Part shown: one piece after another, positions 1 to 8,686 of the stretch
Numbering within the stretch: position 1 is the stretch's first letter
Layout: each line of letters starts with the position of its first letter
Source of the DNA: Lentisphaeria bacterium
GTDB lineage: Bacteria > Verrucomicrobiota > Lentisphaeria > Victivallales > UBA1829
Direction of reading: 5' to 3'
DNA length: 59,252 nt
Assembly: GCA_003526375.1 (NCBI GenBank)
Contig: DPDG01000058.1
Coordinates: 1-59,252 of the forward strand
The notes under the pieces: model-generated
What the model saw: only the letters and a program-made list of their open reading frames with translations
What the model was told of the DNA's origin: nothing
Databases searched by the model: none
Position numbers and translations under genes: made by a program

Positions 1-43
1 TTTATTTTATTTTGAAATTACCTCAGTTATCATATTTTCCGGG

Positions 44-751
44 TTAATAATCCAGATAGAATTCCTGCGGGTCATACGACTTGTTGTACCACCATGCGCC
101 ATCCGCGCCTTCGGGAACTTCTTTGAGCTTCACCGTTTTCACGTGGCCGTCCACAAAGGCGATGTTGGTCTGCTTTTTGTGCCGCATGGAGAAATTGTTA
201 CGGCGGTATATGCTCCAGTATTCATTGGAGAATGCCTGAATGCCGTCATAACCGGTGTCGCCGAGGATGAAACGGTTTGCCGGGCGCCTGATCAGGTCAA
301 ATTTCTGAACGGCATAGTTTGACGGCCATACTGTTCCGGTTCCCGTCCCGCTGTTGATGATGAATGTATTTCCGCCGTAACTGGCATTCGGATTTCCTCC
401 TTCAGTGAATTCCCTGTTGTTTTTATTTCTGCGTCCTTTGGGGCAGATGGCGATTTTTGGCGGAGCCGCCCATTTTCCCTTGCTTCCTGTATATCTGCCC
501 AGACCGCCCAGTTCGAAGGAGTTGAACAGGTAATTGGCAATATCCGCTCCGCGCGGCGCATGTCCTTTATAATCGTCGGCATATAATCTTACCGCGAGAG
601 CGCATTGCTTGATATTGTTGAGACAGGCTGTCGTCTGCGCCGTCTCTTTCGCCTGATTCAGCGCCGGCAGCAGCATCGCCGCGAGAATCGCGATGATCGC
701 TATTACGATCAGAAGTTCGATCAATGTGAAAGTGACTCTTTTCCTTTTCAT
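44..751 (-). CDS. H-X9-DG pseudopilin (type II secretion/type IV pilin-like)
   Basis: A 235-residue protein with a short basic leader (MKRKRVT) followed by FTLIELL at residues 8-14 and a hydrophobic helix to about residue 30, the class III signal of pseudopilins. Near the C-terminus, His191 is followed nine residues later by Asp-Gly (201-202) and His-Val, the H-X9-DG motif common in PVC pseudopilins. Pseudopilins sit in the inner membrane and build short periplasmic pili. The residue before Phe8 is Thr, not the usual Gly. The start ATG overlaps the stop of the upstream LacI gene, and a strong AAGGAGG lies inside that gene's last codons, so translation is probably coupled. By analogy with the other cassettes here, a secreted hydrolase may lie just beyond the left edge (inference). 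Confidence 0.9.
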   Translation of the reverse strand: MKRKRVTFTLIELLIVIAIIAILAAMLLPALNQAKETAQTTACLNNIKQCALAVRLYADDYKGHAPRGADIANYLFNSFELGGLGRYTGSKGKWAAPPKIAICPKGRRNKNNREFTEGGNPNASYGGNTFIINSGTGTGTVWPSNYAVQKFDLIRRPANRFILGDTGYDGIQAFSNEYWSIYRRNNFSMRHKKQTNIAFVDGHVKTVKLKEVPEGADGAWWYNKSYDPQEFYLDY

Positions 752-1773
752 TCAGATGCCTCCTTGTTCATTTTCCGGGAACTTGATTCCCGTATGATCA
801 ATTTTGTATGGAACGTATAATTTTCCTGCGGCGTATTTCCCTTGAGCTGCTCCATCAGCAGCTCGAAGAATTTCCGTCCCGCCGCTTCGTCATTCTGGTC
901 AATGGTCGAGAGAGAGGGATAATAGAATTCTGAAAAGTCATCATTGTCGTGCCCGATCAATGCCACATCTTCCGGAACGCGGATGCCGCGGCGCATGAGT
1001 TCCCGCGCCAACTGCGCCGCTTCACTGTCATTGGAGGCGATTACCGCATCCAGCTTTTTATCCCGTATTTCGTCGATGCAGCAGCGAAGCGGAAGCCCGT
1101 GGCAGAGGAATTCTTCTCCCTGGTTGCTTTTCCGGTATCCCGCGATTCTCTGGCGGTAACTGTAACAGTTGCTGTTGCGCGGCAGCCATAATCCGATCCG
1201 TTGCCTGCCGGTTTCCTGCAGGTGGCGCATCGCCTGCATCATACCGGTTTCCCTGTCGATCTTCACACAGGGCGCTTCCCATTCCGTGGGATCATGGAAA
1301 ACCAGATTCTTCTTATCCTGGAAACAGGCGCGGACTTCCTCCTCGTGACCGGAATATTCATGTGCAAGGCAGATTACTCCGTCGATGCCGTGGCGCATGA
1401 AGTTATCATAACAGTCGAACAGGCTTTGCGGATCGTCATGTGCCTGGCCGATCATCAGGCGGTATCCCGCTTTGACTGCGGTTTCTTCGATGGACCATAA
1501 GATGCGGTAGGTGCAGCGCGGCGCATGGGAGTCGATCAGCACGCCGATCTTCATACCGCTCTTGCCTGCCAGAGCACGCGCCGTGATGTTCGGGACGTAA
1601 TTCATCTCTCTTGCGACCCGAAGGATTTCCGCACGCTTGGCTTCACTGACCCGAATGACATTTTTCCCGACATTGCTCAGGACACTGGCGACGGCTCCTT
1701 TTGAGACTCCCACCCGTTCCGCAATATCAATCATACGGGGTTTTGTACTTTTTCTCTGGCTCATCCTGATCAA
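748..1773 (-). CDS. LacI-family transcriptional regulator
   Basis: A 341-residue protein with an N-terminal LacI helix-turn-helix (residues about 14-35, IAERVGVSKGAVASVLS), a hinge near residue 60 and a periplasmic-binding-protein-like sensor domain (IGVLIDSHAP, HGIDGVICLAHEY, AVIASND, LIGHDNDDFS). It should bind DNA as a dimer and respond to a sugar or related ligand. The start used is a TTG: the paralogue near the right edge begins with the same residues (MIR) at an ATG, which supports it; an ATG three codons further in is the alternative. It forms an overlapping pair with the pseudopilin gene and probably controls its own promoter, since a CCGG-centred near-palindrome lies between -10 and start. 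Confidence 0.93.
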   Translation of the reverse strand: MIRMSQRKSTKPRMIDIAERVGVSKGAVASVLSNVGKNVIRVSEAKRAEILRVAREMNYVPNITARALAGKSGMKIGVLIDSHAPRCTYRILWSIEETAVKAGYRLMIGQAHDDPQSLFDCYDNFMRHGIDGVICLAHEYSGHEEEVRACFQDKKNLVFHDPTEWEAPCVKIDRETGMMQAMRHLQETGRQRIGLWLPRNSNCYSYRQRIAGYRKSNQGEEFLCHGLPLRCCIDEIRDKKLDAVIASNDSEAAQLARELMRRGIRVPEDVALIGHDNDDFSEFYYPSLSTIDQNDEAAGRKFFELLMEQLKGNTPQENYTFHTKLIIRESSSRKMNKEASE

Positions 1774-1789
1774 TTCTTCTTTTTTTTTG

Positions 1790-1803
1790 ATATACCGGTT
1801 TAT
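1790..1803. promoter_or_regulatory. Putative LacI operator (CCGG-centred near-palindrome)
   Basis: The 14-bp sequence ATATACCGGTTTAT is symmetrical except for one base pair and lies between the LacI start and its -10 element. The paralogous LacI gene near the right edge has a perfect palindrome with the same ACCGGT centre in the same place, which is why I read this as an autoregulatory operator. Confidence 0.5.
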
Positions 1804-1813
1804 TCTTTATATA

Positions 1814-1841
1814 ATTATAAACAAAAAGTCCGAAGTGTCAA
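1814..1841 (-). promoter_or_regulatory. Sigma70-type promoter of the LacI-pseudopilin pair
   Basis: On the minus strand a perfect TTGACA (1836-1841) is followed after 16 bp by a perfect TATAAT (1814-1819). It reads toward the LacI start about 40 bp downstream. Confidence 0.75.
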
Positions 1842-1950
1842 GAGGGAAAAGCCTGCTTTTCATCACTTTTTTTGGTTTTTGTCGCCGTCTTCCGGCTTTT
1901 TGCGAAAGTCCGGGGCGGAGCTTCTGCCATATCCGGGAACTCAAATCCGT

Positions 1951-3126
1951 TCAGATGAAACAGATTCGTGAAATACACTGGTCGAAGCTTTCCTGTCCGC
2001 TGAGAATGTCGATTTCGACCCGCAGGAAAAACACCTGAATGTCCCGCCGGTCCAGGCGCGGCATGCGGACCGCATCTTTTTCCGTTGTCATGATGAACTC
2101 CGCTCCTGCCGCCTTGGCATCGTTGACGAAGTCGATCATCTCCTGCTGCCGGTAGCGGTGGTGGTCCGCGAAGTGTTTCTCAAGGACGATCGTTCCGCCG
2201 AATTCGCAGAGGAACGCATTGAAACTTGCCGGATTCGCAATCGCCGAGATCGAGGCGATTTTTTTGCCTTTGAGCTCCGAGAGCGGAAGACGGCGCCCGC
2301 GGTCGAAGACATCCTCCAGATATTGCGGCCGGTGACAGCATTCGATGATTTCCGCACGGTGATTCTGACGCCGGAGAAACGCTTTCAGATGGCGCAGTTT
2401 CGGAGAGCCGTCCGATTTTGTCAGGAAGATATAATCGGCGCGCTTGATGTTCTTGATCGGTTCGCGCAGAAGCCCGCGCGGCAGAACATGATGGTTGTCG
2501 AACGGGGAAGTCGAGTCCACGAGCAGAATGTTGATGTGCGCCTTGAGACGCAGATATTGGAAGCCGTCATCAAGGATCAGGGTATCGGTGCCGAACTCGT
2601 CGATGGCGTACAGTCCCGATTTGACGCGGTCCTTGTCAACCAGAACGACAACGTTTTTCAGGTTGGAGGCGAGCATGAACGGTTCGTCGCCCGCCGTAAT
2701 GGAGTCCAGCAGGAGATCTTTGCCGTCGGATACCACGCGCGGAGGGACTTCCATTTTTTTCGAGGAGAACTTTTTGCGCAGTTTTGCCCAGAGCGACCGT
2801 TTGTCACGGCTCCGGTATCCGCGGCTCAGGACGGCGACCTTGCGCCCCTTTTTGCTGAGGGTTTTCGCGAAAACTTCAACGACAGGCGTTTTTCCCGTTC
2901 CGCCGCAGGAGAGATTGCCGATGCTGACCACCAGACAGCCGATCGCACGGTTGCGGATCACGCGGTTGTCGTACATCCAGATACGGAACTGGACCAGCCG
3001 CCGGTAGATGCGGGAACCCATGAACAATGCGCCTTTGGCAAGGTTGCCGAGGCTGTCGTGACGGCGTTCGCGGATGATCTCGATAAACGCCTGTTCTATC
3101 TTTTCTCCGATTTCACGGATGGTCAT
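1951..3126 (-). CDS. lpxK: Tetraacyldisaccharide 4'-kinase (lipid A synthesis)
   Basis: LpxK phosphorylates the 4'-position of the lipid A disaccharide at the inner membrane. The 391-residue protein has an N-terminal region with Arg-rich amphipathic helices, the P-loop GNLSCGGTGKTP (about residues 70-81), the SRGY segment, and an Asp-Asp-Gly-Phe-Gln motif at 186-190 followed by LPRGLLREP. The family usually has His after DDGFQ; here it is Tyr191. I chose the ATG preceded by GGGAG rather than a start 16 codons upstream. Its presence says the organism makes lipid A. The D-aminoacylase-like gene lies 62 bp upstream in the same direction. Confidence 0.93.
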   Translation of the reverse strand: MTIREIGEKIEQAFIEIIRERRHDSLGNLAKGALFMGSRIYRRLVQFRIWMYDNRVIRNRAIGCLVVSIGNLSCGGTGKTPVVEVFAKTLSKKGRKVAVLSRGYRSRDKRSLWAKLRKKFSSKKMEVPPRVVSDGKDLLLDSITAGDEPFMLASNLKNVVVLVDKDRVKSGLYAIDEFGTDTLILDDGFQYLRLKAHINILLVDSTSPFDNHHVLPRGLLREPIKNIKRADYIFLTKSDGSPKLRHLKAFLRRQNHRAEIIECCHRPQYLEDVFDRGRRLPLSELKGKKIASISAIANPASFNAFLCEFGGTIVLEKHFADHHRYRQQEMIDFVNDAKAAGAEFIMTTEKDAVRMPRLDRRDIQVFFLRVEIDILSGQESFDQCISRICFI

Positions 3127-3188
3127 ATTCTTATTTCTCCCGTTGACTCCGAAATATAGCGCCGGAACATTCAAACATCAAACAAGTG

Positions 3189-4760
3189 TCAGCATATTCT
3201 GAGGAAAGTGCCGCTTCTTTTCCCCGTCCTGTCCAGACCGCATCCGCAGGAAAGGGTTCCGTTGACCCATACCATACGGATTCCGGAAGCCGGTTTATGC
3301 GGTTCCGTGAAGTCCGCGTTTGCATGGAAATCCGCTTCATCAAACAAAACGAGATCGGCAAATGCGCCCTCTCTGACGATGCCGCGATCTTTCAGCGAAA
3401 AGACGGATGCCGGAAGCGACGTGACGCGCCGGACCGCCTCGCTCATGCCGGACTCCGCCGCGACCCGTTTCATGAATTCGGGGAAAGAGCCGAAGCCGCG
3501 CGGATGGCTTCGCCCGATGGATTCATCGAAGGGGCGCGCCGACTCGTCGGTGCCGCAGCAGACCCACTCCTCCGCGAGAATGCGCTTCAGGTTGTTTTCC
3601 GACATCCCCGCAAATGCCGCCATTGTCCCCGGAGCGTCTTTCGCCATGAGATCGACACAGAAATCCTCCGGCTGCATTCCAAGTTGTTTTGATGCTTCCG
3701 CAATGGTTTTCCCGGACAGATGGGCATATTCCATGCAATTGGAAGCGGTCAGGAGAATGGAATCCCAGTCTCTGCCGGATTTTGCCAGTTCCCGTGCCGT
3801 TTTCTGCTGTTCCGCAGGATTTTCGCACAGCGTCCGGCGGATGGAAATATCATCCATCGCATCGTAGGGCGGCGGCAGGATCACACTGAGACTGGTCTGC
3901 GAACGGATATAGGGGTAACGATCCGCTGTGAGGCGGATCCCGCATGACTGGGCGTTCCGGATCAGTTCCAGCACCCGGTCCAGCTTGTCCCAGTTGCGCG
4001 GGAGCGCTGTCTTCAGATGGCTGACCTGAAGTTTGCGGGAGCCGTTTTTCGCCAGAAAAACAGCCTCTTCCAATGCTTCCGTCAACTGATCCCCCTCACT
4101 TCGCAGATGGGTGGCGTAAAGACGGTCGAATTTTTTCAGGACGGACATCAGATGAAGCAGTTCCGCCGTATCCGCAAATCTGCCGGGGGTGTAAAGGAGT
4201 CCCGTGGAAAGACCTGCCGCCCCCTGATGCAGAGCCTGCCCGAGCAGTTCCGCCATACGGTTCAACTCTGCGGCGGCGAGTGTTCTGCCGCCATATCCGC
4301 TGATGTTGGCGCGCAGGGTGTTGTGCCCGCAGAGAGAGGCGATGTTGATCGCAGGTTCGCGCCGGTTCAGTTCCGTTGCGTAATCGTCCAGAGTGCTCCA
4401 GGTGATCGGCACATGATAAGCGGCATAGAGGTTGTCCAGATGTTCCCTGACTTCATCTGTCAGGACCGGAAACGCAGAAAGTCCGCAGTTGCCTGTGATT
4501 TCCGTCGTGACTCCCTGCGAGATTTTGCCGGATGCTTCCGGCGCGGCAAGAATTGACACATCCGAGTGTCCGTGCGCATCAATGAAACCGGGGGAGAGCG
4601 AAAGCCCGTCTGCGCGGATTTCGCGAAAGCCCGTCCGGTGCAGCTTCCCCGCAGGCGCAACGGCGGCGACCCGGCTTTCTGTTACCGCGACATCCGCAGG
4701 GTAAGGCGGATGCCCTGTTCCGTCATAAAGAAGCGCGCCGCAGATCATGAAATCGTTCAT
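3189..4760 (-). CDS. N-acyl-D-amino-acid deacylase (D-aminoacylase-like amidohydrolase)
   Basis: A 523-residue amidohydrolase-superfamily enzyme expected to remove acyl groups from N-acyl-D-amino acids. The metal-binding motif FIDAHGHSD has His63 and His65, and TGNCG carries Cys92, the bridging ligand typical of D-aminoacylases. Further His residues occur in ATHLRSEG and QVSHLK, and an Asp in CCGTDES. The length fits the family. It has no signal peptide, so it is probably cytoplasmic. Its start overlaps the stop of the upstream helical secreted protein by 4 bp. The exact substrate (D-amino acid, D-glutamate or a dipeptide) cannot be read from sequence. Confidence 0.85.
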   Translation of the reverse strand: MNDFMICGALLYDGTGHPPYPADVAVTESRVAAVAPAGKLHRTGFREIRADGLSLSPGFIDAHGHSDVSILAAPEASGKISQGVTTEITGNCGLSAFPVLTDEVREHLDNLYAAYHVPITWSTLDDYATELNRREPAINIASLCGHNTLRANISGYGGRTLAAAELNRMAELLGQALHQGAAGLSTGLLYTPGRFADTAELLHLMSVLKKFDRLYATHLRSEGDQLTEALEEAVFLAKNGSRKLQVSHLKTALPRNWDKLDRVLELIRNAQSCGIRLTADRYPYIRSQTSLSVILPPPYDAMDDISIRRTLCENPAEQQKTARELAKSGRDWDSILLTASNCMEYAHLSGKTIAEASKQLGMQPEDFCVDLMAKDAPGTMAAFAGMSENNLKRILAEEWVCCGTDESARPFDESIGRSHPRGFGSFPEFMKRVAAESGMSEAVRRVTSLPASVFSLKDRGIVREGAFADLVLFDEADFHANADFTEPHKPASGIRMVWVNGTLSCGCGLDRTGKRSGTFLRIC

Positions 4761-5281
4761 TGGTCCAGAATCTCTTTTGCCGCGTCATCCGCCGCACTGT
4801 TGAAGCGTTTCGAGGTATCCTTGTAGATTTCCGAACCGGTATTACGCAGTTCTTCCTGAATACGTTTCGTCTTTTCTTCGATGTCGTCGGCGATCTCATC
4901 GGATTTCTGCTGATAGAACTTTTCACCCTTTTTTCTGGTGTCCCTGCCGAACTCGACGGCTTTTTCCCTGACCTCCTGACCGAACTGCACCGCCTGTTCC
5001 GAGAATTCTTCGGTTTTCAGACGTGCGCGCGCTTTGAGATCCTGTTCCCCGTATTTCGACTTGTCGCCGACCGCGGTAAACATGAGGCTGAAATGTTCGC
5101 GGCATTTGAACCATGAATAAGAAATTTTACTGCGTGCGCGTTCAAAAAAGCCGTCAACCTCCTGACCTGTCTGCCGGAATGCGCTGTACTTCGGCTGGCT
5201 TTCCGCCCTGGTGTCCGGTGTCTGTGCGGAGAGAAGAAAGAGATGCAACAGAAGCATCGTGACTGTCATTGTTTTTACCAT
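4757..5281 (-). CDS. Secreted amphipathic-helical protein of unknown function
   Basis: A 174-residue protein with an N-terminal hydrophobic signal segment (TMLLLHLFLLSAQ) followed almost entirely by charged helical sequence with repeated Glu/Lys/Gln and Phe/Val spacing (for example EEFSEQAVQFGQEVREKAVEF), like a coiled coil or apolipoprotein-type amphipathic helix. I do not recognise the family. The ATG is preceded by AAGGAG nine bases upstream. The stop overlaps the start of the D-aminoacylase-like gene, so the two are probably co-translated. A terminator separates it from fabH. Confidence 0.7.
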   Translation of the reverse strand: MVKTMTVTMLLLHLFLLSAQTPDTRAESQPKYSAFRQTGQEVDGFFERARSKISYSWFKCREHFSLMFTAVGDKSKYGEQDLKARARLKTEEFSEQAVQFGQEVREKAVEFGRDTRKKGEKFYQQKSDEIADDIEEKTKRIQEELRNTGSEIYKDTSKRFNSAADDAAKEILDQ

Positions 5282-5320
5282 CAACAGCGGCTCCTTTCTG
5301 CCATATCAGCCTGTCCGGAG

Positions 5321-5351
5321 AAACAAAAGCGGTGAACAGGCTCACCGCTTT
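5321..5351 (-). terminator. Rho-independent terminator after fabH
   Basis: On the minus strand AAAGCGGTGA and TCACCGCTTT (5342-5351 and 5326-5335) form a perfect 10-bp stem with a 6-nt loop, followed by TTTTGTTT. It closes the rpmF-plsX-fabH transcript. Confidence 0.85.
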
Positions 5352-5395
5352 CCGATTTCAAACATATTTCCGTGCAGGATTTTCCGTTCTGCCGT

Positions 5396-6388
5396 TTACC
5401 AGCGGATCAGCATGGCGCCCCATGTGAGACCGCCGCCGAAAGCGGTCAGCAGGATATAGTCGCCGCGTTTGATTTTGCCTGCGCGGCAGAGTTCGTCAAG
5501 ACAGATTCCGATGGAAGCCGCCGAAGTGTTGCCGTATTTGTCGATATTGACATAGACCCGTTCTTCGGGGATCGTGAGACGCTGCGCGACGGCGCCGATA
5601 ATACGCAGATTCGCCTGATGCGGGATGACCCATGCCACATCTTCGGATTTGACTCCGGATTCCTTCATGGTGTTGCGGCAGGCGCCGACCATTCCGTTGA
5701 CCGCCAGTTTGAAAGTCTCCTGTCCATTCATTTTGATATAGTGCTGGCGCTGTTCCACGGTATCGTGAGACGCCGGCATTGCTGAACCGCCCGCGGGGAG
5801 ATAAAGCAGTTCGGAGTAGATTCCCGCGGCGCCGAGTTCGGAGGCAATGAGGCAGTCTTCGGATTCGGGAAGCGCATCGTCGCGTTCAAGAATTACGGCG
5901 CTTGCACCGTCGCCGAACAGAACGCAGGTGCCGCGGTCCTGCCAGTCAACGATGGAGGAAAGTTTTTCGGCGCCGATCACGAGAGCGTATTTATATTTTT
6001 TGTAGGAACGGAGCATTCCCACTGCGATTTCAAGAGAGTAGAGCAGTCCGGAACAGGCTGCCACCACATCGTAGCATACCGCTTTATTGGCTTCGATCTT
6101 CTTCTGCACGAAACATGCGGTGCTCGGAAACGCCTTGTCGCCGGTAACGGTTGCCACGGAAATGAAATCAATCTGGTCCGGAGTAATCTTTGCCATTTCC
6201 ATGGCGCGGCGGGCTGCCTGAACTGCCAGATCGGAAGTCGCGACACCGTCTGCGGCGATATGACGCTGCTTGATTCCTGTACGCGTCGTGATCCATTCGT
6301 CGGAAGTTTCAACCATTTTTTCCAGATCCGCATTCGTGAGAATCTTTTCCGGTGCGTAAGAACCTGTTCCTATTATTCTGATTGCCAT
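5396..6388 (-). CDS. fabH: 3-oxoacyl-ACP synthase III
   Basis: FabH condenses acetyl-CoA with malonyl-ACP to start fatty acid synthesis. The 330-residue protein has the active-site Cys112 in VVAACSGLLYS, the catalytic His in PHQANLRI and the Asn in KYGNTSAAS, all in the usual order and spacing. The start is preceded by GGAG. It follows plsX by 19 bp in the classic rpmF-plsX-fabH order. No fabD, fabG or acpP follows; a terminator does. Confidence 0.97.
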   Translation of the reverse strand: MAIRIIGTGSYAPEKILTNADLEKMVETSDEWITTRTGIKQRHIAADGVATSDLAVQAARRAMEMAKITPDQIDFISVATVTGDKAFPSTACFVQKKIEANKAVCYDVVAACSGLLYSLEIAVGMLRSYKKYKYALVIGAEKLSSIVDWQDRGTCVLFGDGASAVILERDDALPESEDCLIASELGAAGIYSELLYLPAGGSAMPASHDTVEQRQHYIKMNGQETFKLAVNGMVGACRNTMKESGVKSEDVAWVIPHQANLRIIGAVAQRLTIPEERVYVNIDKYGNTSAASIGICLDELCRAGKIKRGDYILLTAFGGGLTWGAMLIRW

Positions 6389-6407
6389 TGGATACTCCGA
6401 TTATTTT

Positions 6408-7484
6408 TTAATGGGCGAGCCCGGTTGTATGCTTGTCATCCGAAGATGAGGGATGTCCGTATTTTGCAGCAAAAGAGGCTTTGTCTACGCCGCACTCGTA
6501 AATACGCCTGCTGACCAACTGAGGCATTTTCAGGCGGGCGAACTCATTGGCTACGCGGATCGCATTCTTGACCGCCTTCGGAGTGGAGCCGCCGTGACCG
6601 ATGATGCAGACACCGTTGAGTCCGAGAAGCGGAGCTCCGCCGTATTCATCGGAATCGCCATACTGTTTGAGTTCGCGAAAAGCGGACTGCGCCAGTGTCG
6701 CGCCGATTTTCCGCATGGCGTTTTTCATGAGAACCTCTTTCAGCCAGTGAATCGTCGCCGTGGCAAGGCTCTCCGAGGTCTTCAGCAGGACATTGCCGAC
6801 AAAGCCGTCGCAGACCACAACATCACATTCTCCGGTAAAGGTGTCATGCCCTTCCACATTGCCGATGAAATTGATCGGCATCTTCGAAAGAATCTTGAAA
6901 GTCTCTTTGGTCAGTTCATTTCCTTTGATATCCTCGCCGCCTACGGAAAGAAGCCCGATCTTCGGATTCTCGATTCCAAGTCCGAGTTTCGCATAAAGCT
7001 CGCCCATGACGGCGAACTGAGCGAGGTTCAACGGGGTGCAGTCTGTATTGGCGCCGGCATCGGCAAGGATCCATTTACCCGTCAGATTCGGCATAATGGA
7101 ACCGATACAGGGACGGTCAACGCCGTCCACCATGCGCATTTTGACTTTGGACGCCGCCACTGCCGCGCCGGTATGCCCGGCGGAAGCCACAGCATCCGCT
7201 TTGCCCTCCGCCACCAGAGTGGCGCAGACCGTGATGGACGAATTTTTCTTTGCCCGGATTGCCGCCGTGGACGGATCGGACATTTCAACAACAGTTTCTG
7301 CATGAACCAGTTCCAGACGGTCAGACGGGACAAGGTTCATTTTTTCCATGTAGTAAGAGAGTTTTTCCTTGTGTCCGACCAGAAGAATCTCCACATCCGG
7401 GATCTCTTTCAGGACACTCTGGATTGCCTCCATGACTACTGCGGGAGCATAGTCTCCTCCCATTGCATCAACTGCGATCTTCAT
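6408..7484 (-). CDS. plsX: Phosphate acyltransferase PlsX
   Basis: PlsX converts acyl-ACP to acyl-phosphate for phospholipid synthesis. The 358-residue protein starts with the family signature MKIAVDAMGGDYAP and carries the SAGHTGA and NVEGHDTFTGECDVVVCDGFVGN motifs. Length and motifs match the family. It lies between rpmF and fabH in the same direction. Confidence 0.97.
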   Translation of the reverse strand: MKIAVDAMGGDYAPAVVMEAIQSVLKEIPDVEILLVGHKEKLSYYMEKMNLVPSDRLELVHAETVVEMSDPSTAAIRAKKNSSITVCATLVAEGKADAVASAGHTGAAVAASKVKMRMVDGVDRPCIGSIMPNLTGKWILADAGANTDCTPLNLAQFAVMGELYAKLGLGIENPKIGLLSVGGEDIKGNELTKETFKILSKMPINFIGNVEGHDTFTGECDVVVCDGFVGNVLLKTSESLATATIHWLKEVLMKNAMRKIGATLAQSAFRELKQYGDSDEYGGAPLLGLNGVCIIGHGGSTPKAVKNAIRVANEFARLKMPQLVSRRIYECGVDKASFAAKYGHPSSSDDKHTTGLAH

Positions 7485-7500
7485 CCTGGAGAGGCTCCGC

Positions 7501-7677
7501 TTATTCTACCGTTTTGATCTGTCTGCCTTTATAGGTTCCGCAGTGTTTGCAAACGGTGTGCGGCGCGGAAGGCTCTCCGCAGTTTGTGCAGAATGTCGCC
7601 TGAACGCCTTCGTAGCGGTTGTGAGCCTGACGCTGACGTCTTTTCATTTTCGATACTTTTCTCTTCGGAACTGCCAT
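7501..7677 (-). CDS. rpmF: 50S ribosomal protein L32
   Basis: A 58-residue protein beginning MAVPKRKVSKMKRRQRQAH, with the four-Cys zinc-ribbon of the C+ type of L32 at Cys30, Cys33, Cys43 and Cys46. AAGGAG lies eight bases before the ATG. It heads the rpmF-plsX-fabH group, 16 bp upstream of plsX. Confidence 0.96.
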   Translation of the reverse strand: MAVPKRKVSKMKRRQRQAHNRYEGVQATFCTNCGEPSAPHTVCKHCGTYKGRQIKTVE

Positions 7678-7813
7678 TTTTTTATCTCCTTATAAAAATA
7701 ATTCTTGTCCGATTTCAACTTATGAACTATTAAATTTAGCATATTCTGCCGCTTTTTCAACCCCGCCGTTTCAGAAAGTATGAAAAATCCTTGCACCAAA
7801 ACGGGGAAATGAG

Positions 7814-7855
7814 GAAAATAAAACGGCGCACTCCTGGGGGAAAAGAGATGCGCCG
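7814..7855 (-). terminator. Rho-independent terminator of the pseudopilin-hydrolase operon
   Basis: On the minus strand CGGCGCA (7849-7855) pairs with TGCGCCG (7824-7830) across an 18-nt loop, followed by TTTTATTTT. It lies 20 bp after the stop of the last gene of the operon that starts with the repeat-bearing pseudopilin. Confidence 0.7.
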
Positions 7856-7874
7856 GGAAAAACGGGAAGGATGG

Positions 7875-8669
7875 TTATTTTCCGGGAACAGCCTCCAGTT
7901 TCAGGTTTCTGAACATCAGTCCGTTTCCGGCGGATTCCACCACCAGACCGGCTTTGGCTGTGCCTTTCCACCAGTTCCTGATCGAGGCGGACGGAACTTC
8001 TCCGGGTTCAATTATGACTTCGATCTTTGCCCATTCCGGCGTCAGGAGTTGTCTGGGCGTTCCCGCATAGATGACTGACCAACCCGCGCGGTGTTCCCGG
8101 ACCGTTGTTCCCGCCGGAAAATTCTTGCCGCAGGGATGTTTCAGGGTAAGTTCCCAGATGCCGTTTTTATTGACCAGGGATTTTGCACCGGTTTTACTGA
8201 CATTGAAGTTCGGAAGATCCGAGAGCCTGCCGGACGGGTCCGTGTCGAATGCCGCGACACACAGCGGCCCGCTTTTCCATTTCGAAGCGTCTTTCAGCTT
8301 GATGACCGTGTCGGCGGCGTTGCAGTCGGCGGCAAGTTCCGTATCGGTTCCCGGCACAATATTGATGCAGACTGCCTGTATCTGCGAGTTGTTTGTGGCG
8401 GGGTAGACGCCGAAGCGGAAGTAATCGCCGTTTCTGCTGCCGGCGCCCGCTTTGAATTCACCGGACAGACGGTAGCGTTTCTTTGTGTCAATATCGAGTT
8501 TCCGTTTGCTGTAAAGAACCGCGCGCCCGTTGACGGTTGTTTCGCCGTTGCTGATGCTCGCCTTGCCGCCGCCGATGAAATCGCCCGGTGCGGATGCCGT
8601 GATGAATTCACCGCCGGAAAGCAGGGCGGCGGTCAGAAGCATGGTTCCTGTCAGAATCATTCTTTTCAT
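7875..8669 (-). CDS. Secreted protein of unknown function, possibly carbohydrate-binding
   Basis: A 264-residue protein with a signal peptide (MKRMILTGTMLLTAALLSGGEF). The rest is predicted beta-rich: alternating short hydrophobic strands with Trp and Tyr (YFRFGVYPA, WSVIYAG, MFRNLKLEAV), which resembles a jelly-roll binding module, but I do not recognise a named family. It is the last gene of a three-gene operon, 17 bp after the large TIM-barrel/LamG gene. A role in binding the substrate of that enzyme is inference. Confidence 0.75.
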   Translation of the reverse strand: MKRMILTGTMLLTAALLSGGEFITASAPGDFIGGGKASISNGETTVNGRAVLYSKRKLDIDTKKRYRLSGEFKAGAGSRNGDYFRFGVYPATNNSQIQAVCINIVPGTDTELAADCNAADTVIKLKDASKWKSGPLCVAAFDTDPSGRLSDLPNFNVSKTGAKSLVNKNGIWELTLKHPCGKNFPAGTTVREHRAGWSVIYAGTPRQLLTPEWAKIEVIIEPGEVPSASIRNWWKGTAKAGLVVESAGNGLMFRNLKLEAVPGK

Positions 8670-8686
8670 TATCTGTTTTCTCCTTT

